DNA of 64,000 nt from Ursus arctos (GCF_023065955.2 NW_026622919.1:3670501-3734500); one strand, 5' to 3'; positions 1 to 12,269 are shown, numbered from the stretch's first letter. The notes: a model not told the origin generated them from the letters alone. Program-made: numbers and translations.

Positions 1-3000
1 GCATTACACGGGCACATCTCCTTTGCCTTGGTGCCGGGGCTGCTGCTTCTGGCCGGGACGGTGCCAGACCGGGCGGGACCCTCTCCCCCGGCACGGGGCC
101 CCACAGCAGCTGCCGGTGGGCAGCTTTCGGGGGGTGACCTGGGGCCCTGCCAGGGCACAGGGCCCTGGACACTCTGCAGGAGGAGGCAGTCTGCTGGCAG
201 AGGCCCGGGAAGGACAATGGGGACGGTGTCCTGCCAGCAACGCCAGGTGAGCTGAGCCGGGGACCGCAGCCTCTGGATCAGCATCTGGCCTCTGGCTGTC
301 ATTGCCCCCGGCGGGTTCTGCTCTTCCTATCAGAGGACCAGCCAATGTGTTTTTTTAAGTCCCCGCCTTAAGGGAAACCTCTCCCTGCGTGGTTCTCCCC
401 GACGCTGCCTCCTGCCCCAGATCGGCTCTCGGCTTAGCCGATCAGGTTGGCTCACACTGATTTCTCGAGTGCGCTCACGGTCAGCTAGGACCCTCGCATC
501 TGAGCGGTATCATCTCACGGGGTTTCCTCTGCTAGAAAGTTTCTAGCCTATCAACTGAACCATATTGGGTTATTGTTAAACTGCATCCTGTCCTTTGCTC
601 TGTCCCTGTGCGGGTTTTGTCGCCGGTTCCTCACTTGAGGGCCAGTGGTGGGTGTTGAGTCTGAGCGGTGTTATTCTACCCACAGGCGTCGGCTGCCACC
701 ACGCTCAGGCCTGTCCTCTCAGGACCCACGCCGAGCCGGCTTGCGCTAACCCGTCCCTGTCACGACCCAGCAGCTGCTGTGGGTTCAGAAGGAAGGGAGG
801 AGACAAAGTGGGCTGGCGGGCCTTGCACGGTGCTGTTAGTGGTGTGAGCTTGTTACATAGTCCGCGGCAGAAGCTGTGGGCGCCCTTAGAGAGGCGTCAG
901 GAAAGGGGTCAGGAACGGCCCCCGAGAGACCCTGTGAGCCGCGTGGAAAATCCTGGACTTGGTCCCCAATGAAATGCCGTCAAATGTTTGAGTGCAGAGG
1001 ACCAAGACCTGGGAGCATCCCAGAAGCAAGAGGAGGGTGGTTTGAGGACCACAGTGAGTGGCACACGGTGACCGGTAGGGAGGTGTGGAAAAAGCCAGTG
1101 ACCCCACGAAGGCTGGGACCAGACAGTGAAGTGAGGGGGGCAGGAGAGGCCTGAGGGTAGGGGTGGCCCCGAGGGCTCTGCCTGCACAGGAGGGAGTGTA
1201 TGGAAGCAAGGTTTGGCTGGGGCCCCACACCCTGCACTCCCCGGACCAGCCCATGGTCTGATAAGCAGCTCTGGGGACCTCCCAGCCAGAGATGGGGGCA
1301 TGTGCCCCCCTCCCTCACTGCCGATCCCAAGATGCACCTGGATGCCGGTGGTCATCGACCACGTCCTTCTCAAGAGCAAGTGGGGGAGGGACCCACTGGA
1401 GCTGAGCTTTCGGAGCTGACGGTGACGCCCACATCCACAGCAGGGACCAGCACAGTGGTGCCCCCCCCACCCCGGGCAGGAAATGAGGACGGGACAGACT
1501 GGGCTGGGGGCCGAGGGCAGCCAAGTCACAAGTGCCAGGAGGAACCCACATCATGAATGCCGCTCCGCATACGTGGGTGTCTGAGGAAGCTGGGGGAAAG
1601 GAACGACATGTTGGGGGGTTGGGAAGTGCTGGGAGGTGGGAGGAGGAGACCCCAGGACAGGCCCAGCAGCCTAGGAAGGTGGGAATACAGGGGTGGGCAA
1701 GGAAACAAACAGGGCCGAGGGAGGGCAGCGCCGCTGGGCGGGCGGATTGAGGGCCGCCGAGGGCCGGCTTGGCACTGAAGGCCAGAGAGGGTTGAGCTTC
1801 GAGACGGTGGGGCCGGCCCGAGGCCAGGCGGGACAGAGGTGCTGCAAGGGCGCTGTGGGCTTTCCTGGGGGGCCCAAGCCCGCAAGGAGAGCAGAAGAGC
1901 GCGTGCGGGTGGCAAAGGGAAGGGGCCTCACACAGACTTCGCAGGAGGAGGAGCAGCCGGGACTGAAGGACAGGCCCTTTTCCCAAGTGGAGCCTCTTAT
2001 CCCTGTTCCTAGGCCTTCACGGCCTTCAGTCTTTCCAGAAACTTCCACTCTGACCTAGACAACTGTACAATTAGCTTCACACACCTCAGCCAGTCTGACC
2101 AGACTCGAAATCTGGACTTGGCAGCTTTTCTGTCCAGCAGCTCGAGCTGCAGGCGGGGGGCGCCCCCGGCAGCATCCTGCAGACCTGCCAGAAGCCGACT
2201 TCTGATTTGCAGTCACACTGCCCTCCACCGCGGGGTTGGGAGGACGGCGGGCCCCACGCGCAGTAGGGACTCCGGCTTGAGACGCACCGCGGACCCTGGC
2301 ATTGTACGCCTCCAACCACGGACTCAGTGGGACTGCAGACAAGGAGAACCTTCCTTCTCAGCCCTGAGGCCCCGCCGGCCTGCACCGCTGCTCGAACCCC
2401 ATCCGTGGCCCTGCTCTTCCAAGCTCAGGCTTCCCCTCGCCTTTGTTCTCTTGACCTGCCAAAAATACAGAAGCTGAGGCTTGCTTTCCACCGCAGTCGC
2501 CTCTCGCTAAGGGACTTCGGTGACGCCAGGGAGATGGGCCAAACGGCACTGAGCCGCTCGGGGTACCTAGAAGCAATTTCAAAGGCCCATGGGGCTTACG
2601 GAAAAGTGAGACGTGACAGAGAGCAATCCTCCAGCCCCGCACACGCATGTGACTCCTTGGACGGCTGCCCCAGACGTTCTGCACACTCACCTGCGTCGGC
2701 GTGCGTGCACTGGCGCATTCTTGGAGGATAGCAGCTATCCATACTTGCCATGTGCCGTGCTTTTTGTCCTTTTTGCTGTTCCCCTTCACGTGTTCTTCCA
2801 GCACGAGCACACCGCTATTCCGCGGGGCTGTTTCTTTAAATTCTACCAGGGACGGGACAGGCCTCGCTCGTGTAGGGATTGCTCACCCCGGACCAGGTCC
2901 AGACACGAGCCCGTGGTGTGTGTATTCGAGGCCTCTTTTAGGTTTTGTGGTTTTTTTCCTTTTTCTTTGCTTGGTAGTAAAACAGCCCTAACACAAAAGT

Positions 3001-3447
3001 TACCGTTGTAACCGTGCAGGGCAGTGGCGCTACGTACGTTCACAGTGTTTCATAACCACCACCACCACCCCCGGTCTCCAGAGCCCTTTCCTCTTCCCAC
3101 GCTAGCTGCCCCCCCCCCCCCCGGTTCCGTCTCTGTGACTCTGGCTGCTCCAGAGACCTCACCCGAGTGGACTCCTACAGCATCTGTCGTTGGGGACTAG
3201 CTGAGGTCACTCGGCACCCCGTCCTCCAGCCCCAGCCATGCTATAGCGAGAGTCAGGATGTCCTTCCCGTGTAAGCCTGAATAATAATTCAGCCTATGGA
3301 GAGACCGAATTCCGTCTGTCCGTTTGTCTGTTGACGGACACGTGGGCTGCAGTGAGCCCGAGGTTCCGGACCCCCTTCTACCGACCCTGCACGTGCGTTG
3401 CGGAGCTGAGGGCTGTCAGACTCTGAGCCTGTCCTCCCTGGGTCCAG
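1..3447. other. DNAH17 intron (upstream, partial)
   Basis: No dynein-like reading frame is visible on either strand, so this is read as the intron preceding the first exon seen. It is GC-rich and unique up to about 2990. A reversed L1 relic and a 14-base C run (3109-3122) follow. The open frames here look like products of GC-rich composition. Confidence 0.7.
2990..3370 (-). mobile_element. Degenerate L1 3' end (reverse orientation)
   Basis: The segment reads like the reverse complement of a mammalian L1 3' region, with the 'CAGTGGCGCTACGTACGTTC' stretch (normally a 'cagtggcattaagtacattc' motif), a '(CCA)n' patch, and a 'CTGTTGACGGACACGTGGGC' stretch like the usual 'ctgttgatggacatttgggt'. It is heavily mutated and therefore old. 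The family is uncertain without a repeat search. Confidence 0.6.
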
Positions 3448-3714
3448 GTTGACCTGAGCGCGCAGTGCGTAAAGTCAGCAGTGAAGAACGTCCCGTCGGT
3501 GTTCCTGATGACGGACTCCCAGGTGGCCGAGGAGCAGTTTCTGGTGCTGATCAATGACCTGCTGGCCTCGGGCGAGATCCCGGGGCTGTTCATGGACGAC
3601 GAGGTGGAGAACATCATCTCCTCCATGCGACCACAAGTGAAGTCCCTTGGCATGACCGACACTCGGGAGGCGTGCTGGAAATTCTTCATTGAGAAAGTAC
3701 GCAGGCAGCTGAAG
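3448..3714 (+). CDS. DNAH17: DNAH17 exon: AAA4 sensor region
   Basis: 89 codons, phase 0 at both ends, between a CAG acceptor and a GTAGGA donor. It encodes the C-terminal half of AAA4, including the 'VFLMTDSQV' beta strand (sensor-1 area of the module) and the 'LINDLLASGEIPGLF' loop typical of outer-arm beta-type heavy chains. The end reads 'WKFFIEKVRRQLK'. The preceding exon, with the AAA4 P-loop, is upstream of the window. The call rests on clear family wording and matching splice phase with the next exon. Confidence 0.95.
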
Positions 3715-4803
3715 GTAGGAGCTCCCGCCTTCACGGCGTCCGGGGAGCACCCCGGGCCCAGCGCGGGGCTCGCGTCCTTCCTCTGGGCTGAGAGGGGGGC
3801 TGCTGCCCGTCCGCATGTGGAAGGACGTCAGGAGAGGATGGGGCTGCCCAAGGGACACGAGCCAACTGAAGTGTTTTAGACACACACGCCCCACACACGA
3901 GTTTAAACAGATGAGTAACTGCGCCTCGACCTCCAGCGCTCCTTCGTAGGGAAACGGGGCTGACCTACCCTACCGGACTGAGGGTGCTTTGGAGCCCTCT
4001 CTTCTCCTCAGCGTCCGGTGGGGGCAGCTGCCCCCCACCGTGGTGCTGCGCCCTGGGAGGGTCCACCCCCCATAGTTCTTCTAGAACCTTTTGGCTACCA
4101 TTGCCCCTGCTCCATGTGAATAAGACAGGTCCCCTCTTCGTCTCCCCTGTCTGGGTTACAGAGTCCCACCCCTGGGTATGGACTGGGGGCCGAAGGAGGC
4201 CCTGATGGGTGCTCCCTGTGTGGCTCCTCCCCCAGTGCCCGGCTCGGCCCTTCTTCCGTGGAACAGGCGCTGCCAGTGGCCCCCCGCCATACCCGGGAAG
4301 AAGGGGCTGCAGAACGAGGAGGGGCCCGCCCGGCTGAGGCTATTCCCGATGCGGCAAAAGGGCCGCCAGGGCCTGTGCACGGCACCGTCTGCAGTGGGGT
4401 CCCAGGGAGTCCCAGGCTGTCTGGGGATGAGTCCCCAGCTTGGGGGCCTGGAGGAAAGAGGCCCCATGTCCCTGGGAACCGGCCCTGCTGAAGGGATTGT
4501 ACCCCTCTCTGTCCTCGGGCCCCACTCCCCACGCTGTCCTTTACCCGGCCTTTCTCTTCCCCCTCTTCGGGGCCCATGTCAGAAGACTTGGGGCGCACTC
4601 TGCACTCCCCCACCTCTTTCGAGAGGCGTGAAGTCAGCGGGACGTTCCTCAGTTGTGGTGGAAACCCAGAACGAGGGCTGCACTCCGCAGACACATGGAG
4701 ACAGACGACAGGGAGCTTTCCTCCCAAACGAGCTGTCTGCCCAGTGAGCTGGGCCCTCAGCACCACCGTCCCCATGAGCAGCAACTCTGCGTCCCGCCTC
4801 CAG

Positions 4804-4965
4804 GTGATCCTGTGTTTCTCTCCCGTGGGCTCCATCCTGCGCGTGCGGGCAAGGAAATTCCCTGCCGTCGTCAACTGCACAGCCATCAATTGGTTCCACG
4901 AGTGGCCAGAAGACGCCCTAGTGTCCGTGAGCGCGCGCTTCCTCGAGGAAACCGAGGGCATTCAG
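4804..4965 (+). CDS. DNAH17: DNAH17 exon: end of AAA4 into stalk
   Basis: 54 codons, phase 0 at both ends, with a GTGAGT donor. It begins with the '[10 protein letters not shown]' strand that follows 'RRQLK' in axonemal heavy chains and includes the conserved '[16 protein letters not shown]' helix that closes AAA4. The last residues, 'TEGIQ', abut 'PEVKASI' of the next exon; other heavy chains vary at this point. Confidence 0.95.
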
Positions 4966-6406
4966 GTGAGTCATTGGTGCTCGCGGAGCCGGGAGGGGAG
5001 GGCCTGCCGCCTGCGACAGAGCGACCCCACACCCTCTGCCTCCAGGGCCCGGACAAGGGTGAGCCGGGTGAGGACTGGCCCTGATGCAGAATTTAAGGGG
5101 GGGGGGGGAGGAGTGACCTCAGTAATCAAGACCAGTGATGTCTTAATGCAATACTTTTAAAAATCACAATTAATGCTAAATAATTCACAGTGAACAAAAT
5201 TATAAACAAAGACAAGGGGCTGGCTGTTGGTTTTGTGGCCAGGGGACACCCATTTCAACCAGCTGGGAGTGCCCCACCCCTGCAGCCGCTGCCCCGAAGG
5301 GCCGGGTCAGGAGGTTTGATGCCAATGTGCCAACAGACTGAGAGACGCGGAAACATAGTCCCTGATCGGGGCCGATGGGAGCACCGCGCTTGCTCCTGTC
5401 CCGGGCTCCGGCACGGCTCCGCCCAGAGCCGCTCCCTCACCCTCGACCTGCCCCTGTTACAGGCCACGACCAGTATGATGGGTACTGGGGGTTTCTTGCA
5501 TCAAGAGATGGTGCCCACGTTCACTGTCTGAGCTAATTGCCGGCCTCGAAATGGTCATTAAACTCTGACCCAGGCAATGGGAGGGATGAGCAGCCCTGTA
5601 GTAAATCACTCTTGGTTATCACGTTTTACTTCTTGTGAACACACGTTCGGTTACGAACTGGGATAAAACAAGCCTGAAGTTAACGTTTCCCCCTAGTCTT
5701 AGAGGTGGGACGGGCCCCTCCCAGGAACACTGCAGCTCCCACGTTTCACCGGGGGGCACAGATGTGGGTGTCCAGCCCCCAAGATAGCAGCCTCCTAAGA
5801 TCGGGGAATGGCCCCACTGCTGGCAGCAGGCAGGGCCACAGAGTAGGTGCCCGAGAGGAAGCGTGCAACGGATGAACACATTCCCAACCCAACTCGAACG
5901 ACAGTGGCTATCCCTTGGACAGTTCCCGGGGTAGAGCCCTCAGGCAGGAGGGGCGGCCCAGATGGTGGTGGCCGTGACCCTAGTGTGGGAAGGGAGCTGC
6001 TAAACCCCAGGACCCAGCGTAGGAAACACAGTAAATGGTTGCTGGATCGCCGGGTTACTCAAAATGCCGTGAGGCCCTGCGCTTTCCCAGGGATGCGAGC
6101 GGGTGAGTCGGGGAGAGAGAATCACAGGAATAACGCGGTGCCCTGTCCCCGGTGCTCAGCCAAGCTCGTGGCGAAGCAATGTCATCAGTGCCCAGGACAG
6201 CCTCCCCAGGCACTGCTGTCTTGAGCCTCAAGCAGGCTGAACGGCCAAGGCTGAGAGAGGGCACGTGCTTCAGCCGGGGTCCCGGTGAGGAAGGGAAACC
6301 CCAGCTTGCTGAATCGCCGTGGCCAGCAGCCTCCTCCCCCTGGCGGGAGTGGGGTCGCTCCCTCCTGCCAGGAAACGGGGAACTAATGGCCATCTCGCCT
6401 TTGCAG
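4966..6406. other. DNAH17 intron content
   Basis: Intron between the AAA4 end and the stalk start. It holds a 12-base G run (5097-5108) and an AT-rich patch at 5110-5220. Around 5830-6050 there is MIR-like wording ('acagagtaggtgcc', 'acagtaaatggttgctgg'), too decayed to delimit. No coding signal seen. Confidence 0.5.
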
Positions 6407-6640
6407 CCAGAAGTCAAGGCCTCCATCAGCCTCTTCATGTCCTATGTGCACACAACGGTCAACGAGATGTCCAAATTGTACTTGGCCACGGAGAGGCGTT
6501 ACAACTATACCACACCGAAAACCTTCCTGGAGCAGATCAAACTTTACCAGAACCTGTTGGCCAAGAAGAGGATGGAGCTGGTGGCCAAGATCAAGAGGCT
6601 GGAGAACGGCTTGATGAAGCTGCAGAGCACGGCGTCCCAG
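6407..6640 (+). CDS. DNAH17: DNAH17 exon: base of stalk coiled coil 1
   Basis: 78 codons, phase 0. It starts 'PEVKASISLFMSYVHTTV' and runs into 'RRYNYTTPKTFLEQIKLY', the conserved entry to the stalk. From there it is a charged heptad-like helix ('KKRMELVAKIKRLENGLM'). This is coiled-coil strand 1, which carries the sliding register signal between the AAA ring and the microtubule-binding tip. Confidence 0.96.
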
Positions 6641-7561
6641 GTAGGGAAGGCAGGGGCTCTGCCGGCAGGTTCCAGAACCTTCCCCCAAGTAAGAGAAACA
6701 GGACTCCCACCTTGGAGAAACTTCCATTCTCAAACCACAGAGAACGTGTGGGTTTTACTATAAAAAAATGGGTTCAACATGCTTTGGCAATGCTGATGTC
6801 ATTGTGTTGTGCTTTACGTGGGGGCCCAAGTCCGGTGGGATTTGTGCATCGGGCAAGTGTGTCCATGACCACGTGGCCATTCCCAGACGCCTTGCTCGCT
6901 GTGGTGCCCAGATGGAAAGGCTTTTGCCATCCAGTTTTCTGACTGGCTTTAAGAGCCCTCCCTACTGGAGCCCCGACCCCATCACCCTCACTGCCCACTC
7001 TTGGTGTCTCCAAAGGAGCCCGGAAAACAGCCCCCTCTTCCCTGCCGAGTCATGGCCCCGCACAGCTGGGGCCGCCCTGCCTCTGCCCCCAAGGATACCA
7101 AGCCCACTGAACCAGAGCCAGGCCAGCTCGCCCCCACCACAGGCAGTGTGGCAAGGATCAAGGCCACCCCGTGGGAGCGTGGAGGGGAAGGATGGTAGGG
7201 GGTGTCCCAGGAAGACAGAGTTTGGAGGGGCCAAGCAGGACTGCTCCCACCCAGACAGCTCACGCACAAAGAAACGGGGAGGAGCCCAGCCAAGCAGGCT
7301 GATTCTGTTCCCCCAGATGAATCCCCCCAGACATGGTCCTGTTACGGCGACTGAGGGGTGTCCTTGTGGGAGAAACCATCAAGAATGGGGCGGCATAGCG
7401 ACCCTACCACCCACTCCTTCCCCGAGCTCCCGCCTGGCACGACCACGGGCAGCACGACAAGGGTGGCCTGGCCCCGTCCCCAAGCTTTCGGCGCTGCCCC
7501 CCCAGCCCGTGCGTGGTGGCCGGGGTGCACGTTGGCCATCTCTTCGTGTCTCCTCCCCCAG

Positions 7562-7726
7562 GTGGATAATTTAAAAGCCACACTGGCAATTCAGGAGGCC
7601 GAACTCAAACAGAAAAATGAGAATGCGGACAAGCTGATCCACGTGGTGGGCGTGGAAACCGAGAAGGTCAGCAAAGAGAAAGCCATCGCCGACGAGGAAG
7701 AGGCCAAGGTGGAGATCATCAACGAG
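7562..7726 (+). CDS. DNAH17: DNAH17 exon: stalk coiled coil 1, middle
   Basis: 55 codons, phase 0, acceptor CCCCCAG, donor GTGGGC. Continuous amphipathic helix rich in K, E and A ('LAIQEAELKQKNENADKLI', 'EKVSKEKAIADEEEAKVE'), as expected for the ascending stalk strand. No proline is present. Confidence 0.95.
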
Positions 7727-7914
7727 GTGGGCAGACAAGCACGGCTCCCGAGCGCCGCCGCTCACGGCTCTGCTGGGCCAGGCCTCCCCCGAGCGCTCAG
7801 TACCGCTCCAGCCCCACGCAAAACCTGCGGGACCCTCCGCTTCCACACACAAGGCCCAGGCTCAGAGGAGGGCTGTTTTAGAGAAATGTCCGTCCCAGAG
7901 CCGGGCTCCTCAGA

Positions 7915-8035
7915 GCGCAGTGCCCAGGCCACGGTGGCGGCACTGCCAGGAGCTGGTGAGAAATGCAGGTTCTCAGGTCTGCATTTTAACAAGATGCCCA
8001 CGACCCACAAGCACACTAAGGTTGGAGAACCCGCC
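7915..8035 (+). mobile_element. MER5-like DNA transposon relic
   Basis: The stretch 'GGTGAGAAATGCAGGTTCTC' followed by 'TTTTAACAAGATGCCCACG' and 'CTAAGGTTGGAGAACC' follows the familiar MER5 (hAT-Charlie) layout: '...agaaatgcagattctc...aacaag..cccag...taaagtttgagaacc'. It is non-autonomous and inactive. It lies in the DNAH17 intron between the stalk exons. Confidence 0.55.
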
Positions 8036-9327
8036 TCGGACCAGAGCTCTGGTCCTCAGACGTGCTGCCCCTGGAGTCCCTGGGGGTGCTGTCACTGGCC
8101 CCCGGGGGGCAGGGGCGCCCGCCAGAAGGGCTTTCTCCTCACCCCTCCCTGAATGCCTTCGATGCCCCCGGTCGCGCGCTGTGTGCGTGTCTGAACGAAG
8201 AGAATTCCAGAAATGGTCTGCTCTCTCTTGAGAGGCAGCTGCACGGTAGCAAGTGGCTTCTAGGACAAGGGGTCCGACGGCTGCCACCAGGTGCTGGAGG
8301 AGGACGCGGGCCAGGCGAGCAGCAGGGGCTCCCCTCCTTTCCTCCTTATAACCAGCACACCCACAACCCTCAGAGGCCCAGCGTGGTCAGCAGTTAGCCA
8401 GCGGCAGAGTCAGGATCTGAGCCGAGACCCCCATCCGCACCCCAAACTGTGACCTGACTTCTGATGCCACACGTGGCTGTCCACGTCCGGTGCCCGTCCC
8501 CCTCCGACCCCTGCATCCAGAAGAGGCCCCCTCAGGGGGTGGGTGTGGAGGGGGGCTCCAGGACTGGCCACGTCCACACCTTCTGTGCCCATTCCTGCGG
8601 TTGTGCCCCACACTGTCCTTAGAGTACACTGTGCTTTGCAGAGACCCTGTCCCTTCTGTCCTCCCTCCTGCGAGCCCGGCAAAGCCCCCAGCCCCTGCTG
8701 CCTTCTTCGGCACGAGGCTCTTCCTCATCGATCGCTACCAAGTTGCTGCTGGTCTCTGTGCTTGGGCATCCAGGGGCTCAGAGGTTCTTCCTGCCCCAAG
8801 GAGGGGACGCGTGCGTGCGTGGAGATGCGCTCCCTTTCTTAGGGGAGGGCGAGCTCTACCTCCGAAGTGCCCCACTGTGGACAGATGACACAATGGCACC
8901 AAGAGACCGTAAGGCCTCAGAGCCAGCAGCATGGGGTCCACGTGGCCCCAGGTTCTCCCTCCAGTCCCGGAAGCTGGGGCCCATAGAAGGACCAGTTCCT
9001 GTTCCAGGGTCCCAAGTCTGCGACCCCAGCACGGCTTCTTCCAACCTGAGTGTTGGGTGGCAGGGGCAGAGGGGCAGGGAGGAGAAAGGTGGGCTCCAGG
9101 CGGTGGGCGGGGACCACGCGGGCATGAAGGGGAGCACAGCGGTGCTGCCGCCATGGGGGACACGCCACGGGAGACGCGCCTCTGTGCGTGGGCATCGGGG
9201 GGGAAGACCACCCTCCTCATGCCTGTCCGTGCTCCCTTGCTGCTGCCCAGGGCTCCCCGTACACACGCACACACACTTGCACACAGCCCCCCGCACAGTT
9301 GATCCTTCCCGTGTGGCTGCCTTCCAG

Positions 9328-9423
9328 AATGTCACAGAGAAACAAAAGGCTTGTGAAACGGACCTGGCCAAGGCAGAGCCCGCCCTCCTGGCCGCGCAGG
9401 AAGCTCTCGACACTCTGAATAAG
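9328..9423 (+). CDS. DNAH17: DNAH17 exon: stalk coiled coil 1, distal
   Basis: 32 codons, phase 0, acceptor CTTCCAG, donor GTGAGC. It encodes '[18 protein letters not shown]' and '[11 protein letters not shown]', the distal end of the ascending strand just before the microtubule-binding domain. The 171-bp intron that follows is stop-free in this frame. Confidence 0.95.
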
Positions 9424-9594
9424 GTGAGCGCAGGAAAGGAAAGAAACGGGACCAGCCCCAGGGGAGGAAAAAGCCGTGGAGTCAGCACAGGTGGCCGCAG
9501 GCTCTCAGCAGCTTCCCGGGGTCGCCACGGGGCCTCTGGGTCCCACACGCAGGGCTACGTTCCCTCTCAGCTGCTTCCTGTCTGTCATTTGCAG

Positions 9595-9812
9595 AACAAC
9601 CTTACAGAGCTGAAGTCCTTCGGGTCCCCCCCGGACGCCGTGGTCAACGTCACGGCCGCCGTCATGATCCTGACTGCGCCCGGGGGCAAGATCCCCAAGG
9701 ACAAGAGCTGGAAAGCTGCAAAAATCATGATGGGCAAAGTGGACACCTTCCTAGACTCCTTGAAAAAGTTTGACAAGGAGCACATCCCCGAGGCCTGCCT
9801 GAAAGCATTTAA
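9595..9812 (+). CDS. DNAH17: DNAH17 exon: microtubule-binding domain
   Basis: 72 codons plus two bases. It opens with '[19 protein letters not shown]', the conserved entry to the dynein microtubule-binding tip, followed by '[19 protein letters not shown]' and '[14 protein letters not shown]'. The donor is AA|GTGAGT; the split Lys codon is completed by the first base of the next exon. This is the part that contacts the B-tubule of the outer doublet. Confidence 0.96.
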
Positions 9813-10234
9813 GTGAGTCCGGGCTGGGCCGCGCCACGGGCTTTAGCTGGCTTCTTGCTCTGCCGGGAGCTCAGGATATCCCAGCGCTGCGTGGTCGCCG
9901 GGTCCTCTCTGGCCCACCCCAGCCGGCGGCCCGTTCCCAAGGGCAGCCTGCGCTCTCCAGGGCGGGCGGGGGAGCAAGTGGGACCCCAGAGACAGCGGGA
10001 GGCAGCGGCCTGGGGAGATCTGGCCGCACCGGAGGCCAGGTGTCCAGGTGAAGCGTGGTCCCAGCTCCCCCGGGCGCCTCATCGCCCTCGGCCTCCCCCA
10101 CCTGAAGGATCAGGGCAGGCGGGCAGCCCCTTCCCCACACAGCACACGGAGGGTCTAGCAACCCCGCAGGCGGCCCGCAGGACGGTGGGAGCTGCGGGCC
10201 CACAGCACCACGAGACAGGCCACCAGGGCCCCCC

Positions 10235-10640
10235 GAGCCGTTGTGCACACGTGCAAACACGATGCACACGCACCCACGCACACACACTTGACATACACAC
10301 ACATGCACACACGCTCTGCACATGCATACGCATGCGTGCACACACCACACACAGGTACACACATTCTGTACATGCATACACGTGCACACTACATGCATAC
10401 ACGTGTGCACACACGTTCTGTACACGCATACACGTGCACGCTACACACACGCACACACATTCTGTACATGCATACACGTGCACGCTACATACACACATGC
10501 ACACACGTTCTGTACATGCATACACGTGCATGCTACATACACACGCGTGTGCACACGTTCTGTACATGCATACACGTGCACGCTACATACACATTCTGTA
10601 CATGCATACACGTGCACACGTGTGTGCTGTGGGCGTGCAC
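10235..10640. repeat. CA-rich region with ~48-bp minisatellite
   Basis: A CA-rich tract contains six copies of a unit beginning TTCTGTACATGCATACACGT at 10364, 10416, 10460, 10508, 10558 and 10594 (spacing 52, 44, 48, 50 and 36). Nearly all of it alternates purine and pyrimidine. Open frames across it on both strands are low-complexity artefacts (His/Thr/Cys repeats). It sits in the intron after the microtubule-binding-domain exon. Confidence 0.92.
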
Positions 10641-11846
10641 TAGCTCAGGCTACGTCAGGCGTGGTTTCTTCGCGGGTGGGCAGTGTGGCTGCGGGGCGGG
10701 TGTGGGACAAGACCGGACAAATGCCCCGGGGCCTCCCGCCGAGGGGCTCCTTGCTGGGGTTGGTCTCCGCGCAGTTGAAGCGGTACCGTGTGTACACAGC
10801 GACGTCGGGCCCGCCGTCTAGCTGACCCGGGCGACGAGAACGACATTCTCCTGCTACGTCAGCAGCCCGACTTGGGACTGTCAGGCAATCCCGTGGCAGA
10901 TGGACCGGAGCGTCCGTGGCTCCGCCCACACAGTGGAGGATTCCCGGCTCCTGGACACCACCTCCCGCCCCCGTGTCTGACGTGCGCTGAAAGAGGCAAA
11001 CCCTTTTATTATCGACCTAAACAAAGTGCGAAGTAAACCAGAGGGAGGAATGATGGGCTGTGCTCCCAACCCGAATTCAGACCAGTTATCAATCATTACC
11101 TGGAATCAGCCGTTCGAAATTCTTTCTGCAGATAGTGCAGTTCGTTATGCTTAATGACGTTGTCATTTTTAAAATACTGGCTTCCAGAAGGATCTAAAAT
11201 GCATCTCCGGGCATTTTTCCTCGGCATGCTGGGGCCGTGGCGTCCCCGGGGGGCGGAGGTGGCGCCGTGGAGGGGGTGCGGGTCTCTGGGGCGTGGGCTC
11301 CGAGTGCATGCCAGCACTGCCCCCCCCCCAGCTGGGTCATGTTAGGAGAGATGTCAGCCTCTCTGGGACTGTTGCCCCAGAGCGACATGGGGTGATGACA
11401 CGTGCCGAGGCCGAGCAGGCTCCAGGAGCTCCCATTTGGGAAGCTCCTGGGACAGCGCTTACCCGCGGCCCCTGTCCGGTGTCCTCGGGGCACGTTGCTG
11501 AGTCCCTCCGAACCCCAGTTTTCTTGCTTACGGGTGGAGTTTTTGGAGAATGAAAACTGGACCAGCTATAGGAAGCTCCGGGAACAGAGAGGACAAGGAA
11601 CGCTGGTTTCCCTCCTTCGTCCAGAACACATTCCCCTCACACCCCAAATTCCACTTCTGGGGCAAGAATTCTGGGTTTCATTCTTTTCTTCATCTTGAAG
11701 ATACCCCCCAAAAAAACCCCAATTCACTATGCTCCCCTTGTAACTGCTTGTGATGACGGCCAAGGCCGCGCCGAAGGCTGGAGGGGGAGACGCCAGGGAG
11801 GCCTGCGGCCTGCGGAGCCCGCCAGTGCCCACTCTTCCCTCTGCAG

Positions 11847-12054
11847 ACCTTACCAAGGCAACCCAACCTTCGACCCCGAGTTCATCCGCTCCAAGTCCAC
11901 GGCGGCCGCGGGCCTGTGCTCCTGGTGCATCAACATCGTCCGCTTCTACGAGGTCTACTGTGACGTGGCCCCCAAGAGGCAGGCCCTGGAGGAGGCGAAC
12001 GCGGAGCTGGCAGAGGCGCAGGAGAAGCTCTCGCGGATCAAAAACAAGATTGCG
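11847..12054 (+). CDS. DNAH17: DNAH17 exon: end of tip and start of stalk coiled coil 2
   Basis: One base plus 69 codons, ending in phase 0 with a GTAAGT donor. '[17 protein letters not shown]' and '[20 protein letters not shown]' finish the microtubule-binding domain. '[19 protein letters not shown]' starts the descending coiled-coil strand. Confidence 0.96.
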
Positions 12055-12269
12055 GTAAGTCCGGCCGCCGCACGGAGGAGGGCACCAGTGCCGCAGGTCG
12101 GGGCCGCAGAGCAGGGCTGGCGCGGCCGCCCCATGAATGACTCAGCAGCGCGAGGAGCCCAGGCGGCCGCAGGGACCGATCGCCCACCCGAGACCCCGCC
12201 GCGCTCGGTCCTGTGGGAGCTGGGACGCCCCGCGCCGCCCCATTTCTTGGCCTCTCCGTGTTTTCCCAG

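Noticed and set aside
1..3447. Several 60-220 codon open frames before the first dynein exon
   Set aside because: Proline/glycine/arginine-rich translations typical of GC-rich non-coding DNA; no family match and no splice link to the exon at 3448.
10243..10825. Long open frames on both strands encoding His/Thr/Cys-rich repeats
   Set aside because: They are translations of the CA-rich minisatellite, present in several frames at once, with no gene signal.
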